Source: Spizellomyces punctatus DAOM BR117 (taxonomy: Eukaryota > Chytridiomycota > Chytridiomycetes > Spizellomycetales > Spizellomycetaceae). Taken from it: a DNA stretch of 64,000 bases. Positions 11,091-23,302 of this stretch are shown piece after piece (the stretch's first letter is position 1; each line of letters begins with the position of its first letter). The stretch lies in contig NW_015971546.1 in the NCBI RefSeq assembly GCF_000182565.1, positions 605,407-669,406 of the forward strand, in the 5' to 3' direction. The notes below the pieces were generated by a model. That model had not been told where the DNA came from. It saw only the letters and a list, made by a program, of their open reading frames with translations, and searched no databases. The translations under genes and the position numbers were made by a program.

Positions 11091-12498
11091 TCACAACAAC
11101 GTTTGAATGGACGAAGGCAGGTAACTCCTCATCTTGGTCCTTGTTTTCTCCAGCCCAGCCTTACCAGCCTTCATGATTGAAGACGATGAGGCATCATGTT
11201 GCTGGTTCTGTTCGTCTGCGACTAGAAGGTCCGATATAAGTTCTACTAGACTTCGGATCTCGTAATACTCTCCTTCGGTTTGCAATTCACGAAGGGATTG
11301 CTTGTCCTCAATTTGAGTTATAGTGTCAACGCCTAGTAAAAGACATGAGTAACGGTGCAAAATACCGTTGGCGTGTGCAGACTTACCGCGCAGCCAATTC
11401 AAGATATGCCTGAATTGTGTCCCATCCCTGTCGATAAAGTATGCTCCATCCGTCATGCTGCACTTGATCCTGCCCTTTGAGCTGTTCCCGAATAGTTGCG
11501 CTAATAGCGACTCAGGGTCAGCGCAGAGTGTCGCGCGGGTTGTGGTGAAGGGTATCCCGCCTACAGACAGCTTGATGGTTTGGGTAGGGGAAGGTGCAAG
11601 CGAGAGGTCAATCAAGTTACTAAGACGTGTCCGCAAGGCAACAGCGGTGGTGGTGGGTTGGATGGTTGGTGACGGCGGAAGTGGTTCTGGTGTTGGTTGG
11701 GGGGAATCGGAAGGTGAAATCGGGACAGGTTCGCGCGACTGGGGACGTTGATAGGGCGGCGTCTATGTGTACATTAGCAACTTGCCATCGTGAATAAAAT
11801 GTAACAATGGTTAACAAACCTTTTGATATGCAACAACTGCCCGTAGCACCGCCATCGCAAACACTCCACTAATCCAGACCTGAAATCTCACAAGAGCCTG
11901 TCCCCATACCACCAGCTTTTGCTGAATTGCGTATTCCGCGTCTAGAATGCGCAAGAAATCTAGAGTGTGGTCCAAGATCTGTGTGAGGGTCGAGGGAATG
12001 GGAGACTGTTTGAGGAGAATGGCCAGAGTAACAAAGACATTTGTGATCGTGTGGGATATCAGAGTCAGGAGCTCCGCTGGAACATTTAGATATAAGAATC
12101 CCTGTCAGAACACAACAATGGAGACGACTTGTCCCACTACCTCCGTTTAATGCTTCTCTCTTCTTTGTCCCTTTGCTTCCGTCGACGCCCTGTTCGGCAG
12201 TCTCCGGCACATGGTCATCGCCCCGCGGACCTTCTTTCTCCATTCTAACTCTTGAGGCACTCTCCGCCACTTCCACTTCTCGGTACATTTGTGACTGAAA
12301 CTCTCTAACAAAGGAAAACACCCTGGAGTTCACTGTAACGGCGCCTTGAACGAGGCGTATACCAGCGTCTTCCAGCCAGGCTTGGTCTGTGTGCTGCGAA
12401 GACATGTCGCTCACGCCAACGGTTCGAGGAGTGGTATTGGAGGCACGCGGAGGTGAGGACGTAGGAGTAAGTGTGCGTGTGAGAACAGAGGGTAACAT
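11091..12498 (-). CDS. BTB/T1 (KCTD-like) protein with hydrophobic N-terminal helices
   Basis: KCTD-type proteins carry a T1-like BTB domain and often serve as cullin-3 substrate adaptors or oligomeric scaffolds. The ATG is at 12496-12498. The first exon is Ser/Thr rich with an amphipathic segment. After an intron near 12150-12110 comes a long helical, partly hydrophobic exon (about 12110-11820; GVFAMAVLRAVVAY). After another intron (about 11817-11763) a Pro-rich linker leads into the T1 core: IKLSVGGIPFTTTRATLCADP, the Asp-Arg-Asp-Gly-x-x-F turn, and FRHILNWLRG. The last intron (about 11385-11335) joins LNWLRG to VDTITQIED and EGEYYEIRSLVELI, as in KCTD 'LNYLR...EADFYQI'. The T1 domain lies in the C-terminal half with helices in front, the reverse of the usual KCTD layout. 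The partner is unknown. Confidence 0.75.
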
Positions 12499-13179
12499 GA
12501 CTGCTGTGTTCCGTCTGATGGCAGGCTAATCTGCGTTCTTCAAAACGGGGCGAAAGGCTGCAAGTATGCCTGCAAAGCCCTTGTTATCCCTTTTTTTTTT
12601 GCAAGTGACCCCTGCAGCTGTCCCTTCGGACCTTTTCAAACGAGAGGCACCAGGAAAGACCATCATCAACACACGTGTAAAAACGCGGGATGGACGCGCT
12701 TGAAGGGAAACGCGTTCGTTTTGGTCATTGCGAGGACGATGGCATTCGTCTTTTTGAGCATTTCGGAGAGGAGATGCCAATAAACATGCATGGGGGTCAC
12801 AGCAGTCAAGACGGGTGGGCGTTAACGAGAAGAAAATGTGTTGTCGTGGGCTCAAAAGGGCCTTAATCTGTCTGCAGGCCAATAAGAATTCGCAAGTGTG
12901 CCTTGACGATGCAAATGTCGTCAAGCTATTTGTAAGTCAGGACAACAGCTCGCACATTGAGAAAAAGGCCCCCACGATGTATGAACCTGTCCATGTAATG
13001 TCCATCCGGATGCAGCATTCATTTGAAGCCAGTCGCGGATGCGCCATTCCAGTTCATTGTTCACCCCACGCCCACGCATCACTCCATTCACCAAATGGCA
13101 TCACCTCTTTTGTTCAAAATGCTGTCAAATCCACTAGTGTTAAAGAGTTTTTCTGTCCATTTCAGTGCATGCCAATGAC
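12499..13179. other. Divergent intergenic region, BTB gene / Rpp14-like gene
   Basis: These 681 bases lie between two head-to-head genes. Open frames exist on both strands (for example 12836-13183 + and 12526-12924 -). Neither has family similarity, and the minus one lacks an ATG at its 5' end, so I do not call them genes. A poly-T run is present at about 12591-12600. Promoters of both flanking genes must be here. Confidence 0.4.
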
Positions 13180-13855
13180 ATGACGCGTAGACGAGTTTGC
13201 CGAAACGATCCTTCAGGCTTGTCGATCTCAATGGGAGAAGATCAGCGGAAACGAAAAAGGGAGGACCCGCAGGACGAGACTCGCTCGACATCTTCTCTCA
13301 AAGACTCCTCACCATCGAAACCTCCACCGCGACAATCGTCAAAGATTACCGTGGCTGGCTTCCCTTGGCAGTATCTAAAGATTCGGCTGTAAGGGCATGC
13401 GATAGGAAGGCACCTACACTTTACTGATTCACAAACCATTCATAGAACGACCGAACCTCCTTCTGCTCTTGAGCAAGTGCACTATCGGAATGCTATCAAC
13501 CACGCTCTACAGGAAGCCTTTGGAGCGGTGGGGGCGGCACACCATGTAGATCTTCTTGATTTCGAGCAAGATAGTCAAGAAGGACTGATAAGAACGCCAT
13601 ATAAGTATGTGTGCATATTGACTGAACCTTTGGCCAGCGATACTGTTGGGATTGGTCGTCAAATACTCTGCCATTTCCGTGCTCACATCTCCCTGGAATA
13701 TTAGGTCTCTTCCGACTGTTCGAGCGGCCCTCAGCCTCCTGCATGAATACCAAAGCAAAGAGTGTCGATTTGACGTGCTGGACTCGTCCCCTTATTTGTT
13801 CACATTCGCTTGCAACAGTCGCCAATGGAGTAGCCAACACAACCAACACCCGTAG
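13180..13855 (+). CDS. Rpp14/Pop5-family RNase P/MRP protein subunit
   Basis: These small alpha/beta proteins (Pop5 and Rpp14 in humans) are subunits of nuclear RNase P and RNase MRP, which process tRNA and rRNA precursors. Three exons join cleanly: 13180 to about 13390 (a basic, Ser-rich N-terminus ending WQYLKIRL), about 13446-13603 (AINHALQEAFGAVGAAHHVDLLDFE) and about 13705-13855 (RAALSLLHEY, FDVLDSSPYLFTFACNSR). The order 'YLK..., FG-x-VGAA, VDLL, ...L-x-SPYL' fits Rpp14 slightly better than Pop5 because of its C-terminal 'SPxL...NSR' segment. The extended basic N-terminus is not usual. ATG 13180 and ATG 13231 are both possible starts. The last intron splits a Lys codon. Confidence 0.75.
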
Positions 13856-14088
13856 CGTTCAATTGCAATGCGATCCTTACCATCCCCAAGACTTTCCCCG
13901 TTCGCACTACCTATATATAAACCCATCCTCCCTCACTGTGTATAATCTTCGTTACAGACTTTAATACATGCTATTTTTGCCTCCGGACCACATGAGCCAG
14001 TCCTTGGATCACACTCTCTAGGATTTGCACGACAAAGTGCGCTTCGGGCCAGCATCTTGCTCGCTGAATCATGGTACATCTTGCAGGA

Positions 14089-17000
14089 CTATGAGTCCTC
14101 CTGCATGATGACACTACCTCCTTCGACAGGAACTTCCTTGACAGGCACCGGTTTCGGCTGTGGTTCAGGTGATTCCGTCGGACCAGCGAGCGCTAGGGCA
14201 TGTGCTGCAATAGACGCCAAAGCGTCCGTGGCTGATGTAGATGTTGGTTGATCAACCTCGTTCACCATGGATTCGGATGGTGGGGGGAATAACTCGTCTT
14301 TGAGATCAGGAAGGAACGAGTCCACATACTTCCATGTCAGCTCCCACAAATTTTGACTTTCCCCTGCTGCCAAAGTCACCTCCGCTGACGGTTGGAACAC
14401 CCCTTGTGTGGACATTACCAGAAGCATATTTTTCAATGACTCTTGCACACCTTCGTACTGCGTACAGATGAGGGTCAGTATGATAAACATTGTTGGTTAT
14501 CACTGGGAATTTACCAAATAGTCCGACTCTCCCATGCTCATTTGCTTCCTCATATAGTCCAAGATTTTGATCCATAGTTGAGGGAGCTCCTTCCAATTCT
14601 GCAAGCGCGGGAGGTATTGTAAAAAGATCTTGCACAACAGGGCTGATGCCCGCATACGCGTCTCATCCATTCCAAGTGGATCTATGCGTGTCATTTCTGG
14701 TCGAAGAAGCTCATCAAGCATTGGGAACAGCACAGTCTCGAAGGAATCAGCCCACACGCTGGGTGAACCAGGGCCACAGCCGGTTTCCAGCTCGGGAGAC
14801 AGAAGGGTTCGCTGCAAAAGGGTAAGTGCATGTTGTCGTACTTCCCGAGCGGGATGGTACGATTGTTGGCTAAGTCCGGAAAGCACAGGCAACCAGAATT
14901 CAAAGAATGCTGCAACATGAAGAGCAGCTCAAGGTTAGCAAAACAGTGAGGGCAGAATGCCTACGAGTCTACTTTGCACCTCTGTTGAACTTCATTCCTG
15001 TTTCTTCGACCAAACTCGGTATTTTCAAGTGTAATTTGAATAGTTTGTCCAAAGCTCGTAACGCGCGTTCGATTGCTACCTGGGTTAGCTGACTAAAATA
15101 GGCTATATTACTACAAAAGGTTTCAACCAAAAAAAAAGCAAAAAAAAGCAAAGCACCAACCTTTTAACCGGCGTCAGTCTTTCCCTGCTCCCCAAACGAG
15201 GACTTGTCGGTGCACTCGATGAAAGGTTTACACTCTCTCCGCCGATAAGGCCTGTACTTCGCCCGCTGGGGGATGCTACCGCAGAGCTGAGCACAATCCC
15301 TCCTGCGGCTGCCGCGAAACTAATCAACAAATCAACGCATTCGCTGAAATTATGAGAACTGACGCATGAATCGGCATTTTCCGACACTAAAATGCAGGTA
15401 GCCTCAAAACTGAAGCGTGATGCTTCTGGATGGACGGATGTGCGCGAGAGAAACCCTATCACAACCTCCCAACGTGCGTTGCGCGTGACGAGGCTTGGGT
15501 CAGACTTGAGCAGAAAGGCGATACCCGCCATGAGAGGTTCGGCGACGCGGTTGAAGGCTTCAGGTGAAAGGGAGTTAACCAAATCAAGCGATTGGAGGAT
15601 TCTCTCCAGCATGTCATCCTACAAAATAAACCAATATCCAGTTAATTCAGCTGGCAACCGATCAAGCCTGTTTACTATCCAGTAAACAACGTAGAAAAGG
15701 TGTAAATTGTTGCGCACCTTATGACCTAGTCTTTGCACCAATCTAAGCAAGCTGGTAACCCCCCGTTCCACCAAAACGGGGTGACAGTCGCCAGAGCTCT
15801 TCAAAATACCGCTGATGTGCTCTAAGACAAGGGGCCACAAAGTCATAATACGGTCCCGATTTTGGATAGTGATGGCGATGAGCAGCTCCAACAAGAAGAC
15901 CGCTGCGGAATCGTACTTTCGAGCTGCTTGATCAGATGGTAGGGGTGCGGTCACAGCTTCACTTCTCTCTGCGCGTGCATCTGAGCCGTCAGGAGACACA
16001 TCCTGCCCTTCCTCCAGCTCGCGCCGCCTCCAAGTAGAATGCTCAGGATCACGATTCTCTTGCACAAAGGACGCCTGCGAGATTATTTCCACTAGCAAAC
16101 GGAGAGTATCCTCTTCAAGGAACCTGAACATGCCAAAGACATTAGCCCTTGGTGTTTATGTGCGAAAATCAGCTTTGTTTGGCGTGTCGTACCTGCTATC
16201 TGCAAAAAGCTGCTCGATTCGGCACGATCGTACACAATGTATTGCTCGTTTCTCGTACTCGACTCCATCTGGCGTCGCTTCGTAATTATCAAAGTCATCT
16301 CCGTTACTTGAACTTAATGAAAGAAAGTTCGATAGCGTTGACAGCAATCCCGCTTCACGGCGTGATCCAGGTGCATTCGGTTTCCGCGATGTTACATCCT
16401 GGTCTCGTAGCCTGGAAATAACCACACTTCCACGGACAAAGTCTTCAACCTGAACCATTGACGCTGGGAGTAACGAATGCAGGAACAAGTTACGCAAGCA
16501 GCCGATTATCTATGACAATCAGCGGGAGGTTGAACAAGGGAAGACGAGGAAGCTCCAAGTGATTCAACAAGGATATACATACCCATCGCCAGCCGCTTTT
16601 CAGGCACGTTCCATACTCGCTTACAAGGGTGAACATGAGCACTGCGGCTACTTGGCCACGGTAGTTCCGGCCGATTTCTACACGCCAGGGATCAATCGGC
16701 CTTCTTGCGTTTCTGTCGTTGTTGGTATCCTCCATAGTAGTATCCGGTGGCAGTCTGCTGGTTTCTTTGAGCATGCCGGTCATCTTCGCCAATGAGATAA
16801 TAAGGCTATCATAGAGTTCCGTTAGGCGATAATGTGCAGCCACAACTGCGCAATTGTGATAGCCTATAACGGCTTTCTGCAATGTCAACTGGTCTTCTGC
16901 ATTATCGAATGCTAAAAAGAACAACATTGCGGTAAGGGGGATTGTGCAAGCGAAATATAGATCAAAAGGGCATACCATAAGATAAAGCCGAAAGGATTGA

Positions 17001-20000
17001 GTCGGATACAGTTCGTAGCATGTCTTTATCGTAGCAGTTCGTACGGCAGGTCAGAACGTCGCCCGCATGTTCAGCCTTTTTCATAAGCTCTTTCCACTGG
17101 TAATTGAAACCTAAATCCCCTTCATGCTCTTCAGGCATAACAATCTCGTTTTCCCGGATAGCCGTATACATTTGTTTCTGCGCGGGGTGTACCAGCGTTA
17201 GCATATCTTCATCCATGAAGTGATCTGCCTGCAAATTGGCACAATACCAAAAACTCTGGCGAGAAATCTTTATTTCCATTCAATCCCCGCAGATTTCTCA
17301 TAAAGTCGTCTAAAGTCATTCTGCGCTGAATACGGAATGAGGGTCGTCTAGCAGGCTAATGAACTCAACGATGGTGTACCAACCCTAACTTGGGGATTGT
17401 GCTGATCAGTGTTCAACATAATCACCGAATACGCAAGAATAAATGTAGCATCCACTGTTTCGATGTCGTGATTTTCTTTGCCTGCGCCATGAGCCGCGGT
17501 TAGCATACTTGTGTGATGAACGCATAGCTCTAATCTGTTCCCGATCATACCCTTTATAGCGTCAAAATAAGCAGAAGCAAAATTCTGCATGATTCGCTCG
17601 ATCTGCTGTGATTCACCAGGGAGTCGAAAGCTTTCCAGCAGCAACCTCAGTGCTTCATCGAATCGTTTCTGAACAGGTGTATCGGATGAGAATACCGTTC
17701 CATCAAATTCACTATTCCTGGCCAACTTACGTCACCAAAATCATACAAGCCAACAAATGCCTTAAGAACATCTACGTGCTTGGGTTTCGACAAGTATTCG
17801 CCGAGGAGCTTTTTATTTACGCTGGCCGTCGTTTTCAGGAAGCGGGCAAGACTTTCGGCATCCAGAGGATCGGGGAGGAAATTGTGAGCTGAATTGAATT
17901 TATATCAGTGTCAATACGTTTAGAAGGACCATATGCGATCATTCACGGATGATGAGAGTACCTTGCAGAAACTTCAACCCTTCCTTGGGATTGTCATTGA
18001 AGCGATCCGTGCCTTCCTTCAGTACACGCTTGCGAGCCTTGTTGAAACGAACGCTATCTGGGGGAGGGAGCTTCGCAAGTTTGAGCAGATGGTTCTCAAA
18101 ATAGTGGTAGGGGTATAATATACCTGGCGATCTGTACATGGTGCCTCTGATGAGGTCTGAGGCCAGTCAATATATATGAATATACTCGTAGTCATATTTC
18201 AAATGTACCTGATATCCCTCCGGTGATTCTCCCAAGCTTGGTGTCATGAACTCGCCATTGTGCGATTTCCGTTCCATTATGTCATTGAGAACCATGAGAA
18301 GGGCATCAAAGCACAGAGTCTGGTGCGCAGTAGTTGATATCGGTCCACCAGGTGTTACATCGGGGAACGAATGCTACAAGAGAAAAGCTGATATCGGTAT
18401 ACGGACGTTAAGCCATCTCATACAGAGGTGTATCCACCTTTGCAAAGAAGGTCACGAGCTCCTCGAAAAGGTGAGACCGACGATCCATATCCCCGTCATA
18501 GTTCACATATAGCTCTACCATAATGCCTGGAATGCGGCATAACTGGATATGCGCCATATATTTTAAAGTTAATGTCAGTTCGCAACGTGCCCTGATTCCA
18601 ACTAACCTGCGCCATGCTTTCTAGCATCAACTCCCGCGCTTCCCCAACAATGACCCCTCCTCTTTGCTGTGCCCCAGCAGCGCTTGCTCGCTGCCACGGT
18701 TCCTTGCTGTGTGTTTCTTTTTTCGCCCAGTCTTCAATATCTAAAGTGACCACACCTCCATCCAGACGGCCCATCGTCCACTCGAGAAACCATTCCAATT
18801 GCAACTTCATATGCTGGCGACTGGACTGAAAGAGTGTAGTTATACACTTCAGCGTAAGAGCCAGAATAGTCAAAGTCGTTACACTAGGTGATTGCGTGGA
18901 AGTGTATGCACTATTTTGCAGGAGCTATGACGAAAGCGTCAGTGTCAGTCCGGTAGTGAGACTCTTCAGCTGGCGTTCACACCTGAAAGAGGTACTTGCA
19001 GAGCTCATTCACTACCAGATCCTTCGCCAAATAAGGGGCGCGCTCCTCCCCATCCTCTGGAATTCCAGCTTCAACTTCTGATTGATACAAAGAACCTTCA
19101 GCCGAACCGAGTGAGGTGCGTCTCGAACTTGAGACATCACGCGAGTCTACATTTGCACCATCTTGCACTATTGATACATATGCGTTGGTACGTTCCGGCG
19201 ATTGCCGTGGATCTGACGATGCACTCTCCTGTTCTTGAGACAAGGCAGACGATTGCGACAGAGTAGCAGAGCGGGTCACTTTGGCAGGGGCTCTGGTTTG
19301 AGGGGTTCGGCGGAGTGGCGAGGTTTTTTCATCGAGGAATCCCCAGCTGACGAGCTTGCCAAGAGAGCATCCTCCCACTTCGAGACCAGCATGAAGAAGA
19401 GTCAATGCCATTGTCCTGTGCATGGAATCTGTATGTTGTTTATTTCGCGGGTCCAATAACGTGACAAGAACTCGCAACATCTCTATGATTGCTGGTAGGC
19501 CAAATGGTTGAAATACATGGTGCACTGGAGTAGAGGGAGTCTCCTCGGCAATGACATTGCCACCAGATGAACTGGTATGAGCAGGAGGGTCGCCTGCATC
19601 GATCCCTGGATCTCTATCGCTTACGTGAGGTTCTTCCACATTTGACAAATGGTGCCCATCTTCCAACGTATGATGTCTGGCAAGGTCCTGTCGCACTGTT
19701 TTAACCCCACCATCCGGCAAAATATAATCATTGCTCGCAAAGGTAATTCGTGGCCCATCGTCTTTAAGAAATTCCGTTTGACCATGGTCCAGTGTTGATG
19801 CCTGCGATCCTCCCACAGATATCATATTCAAGTCCGCAGATCGATGGCCCTCCGACCCCTGCTCAAAAACTGATATTGACGGAGATATGCCACCACTTTC
19901 CGCATGATCCTCGTCGGATACGCCCTTATGATCGGCAGCAGAAGGGCGACGAGTTGGATAAAGTTGCGGGGTCGCAACGACACTACCGCGCAACCTCGCA

Positions 20001-21224
20001 CCACCCTTCTCTATTGGTATACCAATGGATGTGGGTCCGAAGACAGATCGGTTGTCTTCGTGCTCCTTGGCTCGAACCAAGACCGTCAATCTAGCGACAA
20101 GATCATAAGACGGGATGACTCGAAATTGGCCGGCCCATCCGTCATGTATACCTTTCAAATAGTGCTTGCACCAACATTATAAGAGTCTGCTCGGCAGATC
20201 TCCGTAGAAGTTCTAGTAAAAACGAGCAGGTTGACAAAAATAGAGGTAAGCTTTGGGAAAACCGTCCGAAAGCTTACCAGTTATCCGGCCTTGAAAAAAC
20301 ATCCCAAAAGCAACTTCCACCATCTCACAGATGCCCTTGTCATCTAGGCTCTTCTGACCAGCTTCTGACTGGATGATGACGCGCAGAAGTCCCAAGATTT
20401 TGGCTAACACGGCTTCATCTGAAACTGCGTCAGTAGCTTCAAACTTGCAGCGTGTAACAGAATGCGTAAGAGCAGCCATCGCAGAGGGAAGGCCTGGGTG
20501 ATTCGGATCTGCGGATATCTGTTAAGATGCGTGTCCCGGAAAGCGAACACTCCACAACCGACTATACCCAAGACTCGGTATGTGATAAATTTCTCTACGC
20601 TACTTAGTGCAGCTCCTGTGATGGGTCCAGTAGTGTCGCCACTTCGTATAACCTCGAGAAACGGCTCCAGTAGATGTGAGGGGTCTAAATCCCGCAATTC
20701 TAATCACGTCATTTGGGTGAGTTCGAGAGCTTTCTGTGTCAACACAAGCACAGAACTCTGACCATTTAGGAGCATCAAGCGTGCTCGTAGCCGCGCAAAT
20801 CCCTGTAATAAGGGGTTCTCCTGACCCGCAAAATCAGTCGCAGAACTTGAGCATCGCATTTCTCCAGTGAACAAACCTCAACTCCTCCCACACCCCAATC
20901 AGCTGGTCCTAATCCACGCGTGAAATCTACCAAAGCATCAAGATGTGCACGACCATGCGCAACTACATCTTGGCAGAAGTCGTACGGTACAACAGAAGGC
21001 ATGTCTTCTCGTCGAACTCTATCAGCGTGTATACTCCATCGTTGGTTTTTGCGCATAGCAGCAGTAACGCTCACTATCTCCGCCTGAACAATGTATATCC
21101 AGTGGCTCTCTGGTCTTGCGTGTTTCGGTCTGGGGAACACTGATCTACCGTCCCCTACGTGCACACCACCGACATTGGCTGGTAGAACACTCGACACAGC
21201 GATCTGCTCATTCCGGAAGTCCAT
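14089..21224 (-). CDS. Large Golgi Arf guanine-nucleotide exchange factor (GBF1/Gea family)
   Basis: GBF1/Gea1-Gea2 activate Arf at the ER-Golgi interface to recruit COPI. Many exons (over twenty, with introns of about 50-80 nt) follow the family from end to end. The DCB starts at ATG 21222-21224, with IYIVQAEIVSV and RWSIHADRVRRED at about 21110-21020. An intact FLEVIRSGDTTGPITG motif lies at about 20660, and a large Ser/Thr-rich insert fills 19100-20160. HUS follows (FQLEMxxx-like LKLQLEWFLEW at about 18810). The Sec7 domain (about 18100-17350) has LRLLLESFRLPGE carrying the glutamic finger and VIMLNTDQHNP. Next comes the VMPEE block at about 17150. HDS1-3 run to a C-terminal helix ESLKNMLLVMST and WELTWKYVDSFLPDL at about 14310. 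The variable tail ends at the stop at 14089. No lesion was found. Confidence 0.95.
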
Positions 21225-21646
21225 ATTTCCAAACCCAGCGGGGGAAATATATACCGCTCACAACAGAAAAGCTGCGCTCTTCAATATGTCTACCCAACAA
21301 CGGTGGAAATTACCAAGCGCAAGATGGGCCTCAAGAACCGCAATTATGCTGCTTTTAGCGAGAGAAAAGCTTAGAATTCAAAAGGTACTGCCCAGTAGGA
21401 TGAAGAATATCGTCTCCTTACCTCTGCAACCCTTTGCGACACCTCCCAACGCCCAAGGAATGCCGCGAGCCACGGCGGCAGGAAGGCCTGGCTGTTGGAA
21501 GGTCAATGTGCGGAATCGCCACGAATTTAACCACACAAACCGGATGGAATGCATATGGATCCAGTGACATCAGATATTGCAAGCACGTAATCGATGTGCT
21601 TTTGTAGTTCCCTTCTTTCAATCCGCTGGAATTTGACAAAGGAATC
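21225..21646. other. Divergent promoter region, GBF1 / E3BP-like gene
   Basis: These 422 bases lie between two head-to-head start codons. Overlapping short open frames on both strands have no family similarity. In particular no lipoyl-domain coding sequence (a Lys in a DKA-type turn) was found here that could belong to the downstream gene. Confidence 0.45.
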
Positions 21647-23148
21647 ATGGCCACCACCGTACGCACTGTCCGTCGTTTTCTGTTAGAAAGTTACAAGCCC
21701 CGCGTATTACATTCTGGTGAGTGCTGCTACCGTTTCTGCGGCATTGCGGATGTCATGGTCCTTATCCTTTTCAAACAGCGCGTGCGGCATCAACGGTTGC
21801 GGGTAGGGAAGTTTTCTCGCCTGCTGTCGCCTTTCTAATTGATAGCAACCATATCGACATTGACACGGTTCGTCGTTTGCCGCGAACCGGTAGGTTACTT
21901 GTACCTTGCACCAACCGGCTGTAGCTCGCGACGTTGGTTAACATTGAACGCTTTCAAGGGCCGAGGAATAGACTCTTGAAAGGGGATGTGCTTCGTTTTC
22001 TGTCAGATCCAAGTGTTTTGGACCAAGCAGTCAATGCGGGGCACACACAAACGTCTCAAGGAGGCGCGCTTGCGGAGGATGCTTCTTTGATACCACCGTC
22101 GTACTACGGGACGGATGTGGTCGTCAACGAGCTGGTGACGTTCGTCAAGAACTTCAACGGTATGTCGCGATAAGCTCCTATCTCTATATACAGAGCATAG
22201 CTAAATTCTTCCATCTCAGATGCGCGAAATTCTAAAATATCCATTAGCGACCTTCTAACCCGAGCATTATATTTAGCACTACAGACTGTCCCGGAAGGTA
22301 TTCAACAATGCATTTACGTCGTTATACGATTTTGACCTCGAGTCTTACGTGAGGCATGTGGCTTTCAATCGGTCCTGACAGTTAACACACGATGGAACGA
22401 GCAGACACAAGCTGCGGAACCAGTCGAGCCAGTTCAAATTCTAATAAATCGTCTGTCCGCTTTTGGAATCTCACGAATGGTGCTGCGAGACCCAAATGAG
22501 ATAGGAGGTGTTAAACTCGGCAAGCTTTTCAAGGTGAGTTTATGCGCTGATTTGCCACGATTGCACACAAGTAGTGGCTGAGTAATCGTAATTGCTCGTG
22601 GTAGGATGAAGGCAACACAGCGGACAGCACTCGGGGACTATTCAGGTACGCAAGAACCTCTAAGATTTGTGGAAATCCGGTCAACTAAACCACTATTCGT
22701 CTATAAAAGCATATATGATGCTGTCTTATCTCCTTTCACCGAAATAGAACCTTCTCTGACCTCTCGTCAGACAGCCCTCTTCAATATCTCCCCAATACGC
22801 AAAGTACATCGCATTCAAGACTCGACAATAACCTCAAAAAGTAGCGACGTGTTGGACTACCTCGCCGGCAATTTTGTATCTCGAACTCCACAAGCATCTG
22901 TCAAATGGCATCCCAATGAACAATCGCCCTCTATACGATCGAGGGTCCGCGACGAGATCGACGTCTTGGCACAGCCAGGGCTCAGCAGTTTTTATACAGG
23001 ATACTTAGATGGCGAGTGTGAGCCTATGGTGAATTACACACTTTCCGTGGACTTGACGGTGGATGCAAGAGCGGTATCTGAAAAGACGGCAAAGAAGTTT
23101 TTAAGTGTATGGCAAACGTTGCTGAAAAATCCCAAAGCACTGCTTTGA
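21647..23148 (+). CDS. E3-binding protein of the pyruvate dehydrogenase complex (PDX1/PDHX-like), lacking a lipoyl domain
   Basis: E3BP anchors dihydrolipoamide dehydrogenase to the mitochondrial PDH core. Spliced exons give an Arg-rich, probably mitochondrial leader (from ATG 21647). A peripheral-subunit-binding domain follows: FSPAVAFLIDSNHIDIDTV, then TGPRNRLLKGDVLRFL after an intron at about 21888-21958. After a linker comes a divergent acyltransferase fold with ISISDLLTRALYLALQTVPEVNTRW (spliced at about 22298/22380) and FGISRMVLRDPNEIGGVKLG. The C-terminus (TLSVDLTVDARAVSEKTAKKFL, about 23040) aligns with the E2 active-site region. The catalytic His-x-x-x-Asp-Gly signature is lost, as expected for E3BP. 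No lipoyl domain precedes the binding domain, unlike yeast Pdx1 and human PDHX. The join near 22640-22740 is uncertain. A diverged E2 paralogue is the alternative. Confidence 0.75.
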
Positions 23149-23302
23149 AATTAAGGTTGTCGGCGGTCTATTTTTCATCTTTTCTTTCTTTGGCTTTCGA
23201 GATCATTGCTTAAAAAGCCCCCTCCTCTAAACCTACATTAAATACAATATTATGTACATTTGCTACGTGTAACTTCTATGTAATATCTATCCACTTAAAA
23301 TA

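Noticed and set aside
12526-12924. Minus-strand open frame of 132 codons in the divergent spacer
   Set aside because: Begins with a non-ATG codon, has no recognisable motif and lies in the probable promoter region.
12815-13183. Plus-strand open frame of 122 codons upstream of the Rpp14-like gene
   Set aside because: No family similarity, no conserved composition, and it overlaps the Rpp14 start in another frame; likely chance.
18977-20158. 393-codon minus frame as a separate gene
   Set aside because: It is the Ser/Thr-rich insert exon of the GBF1/Gea gene; flanking exons continue the family on both sides.
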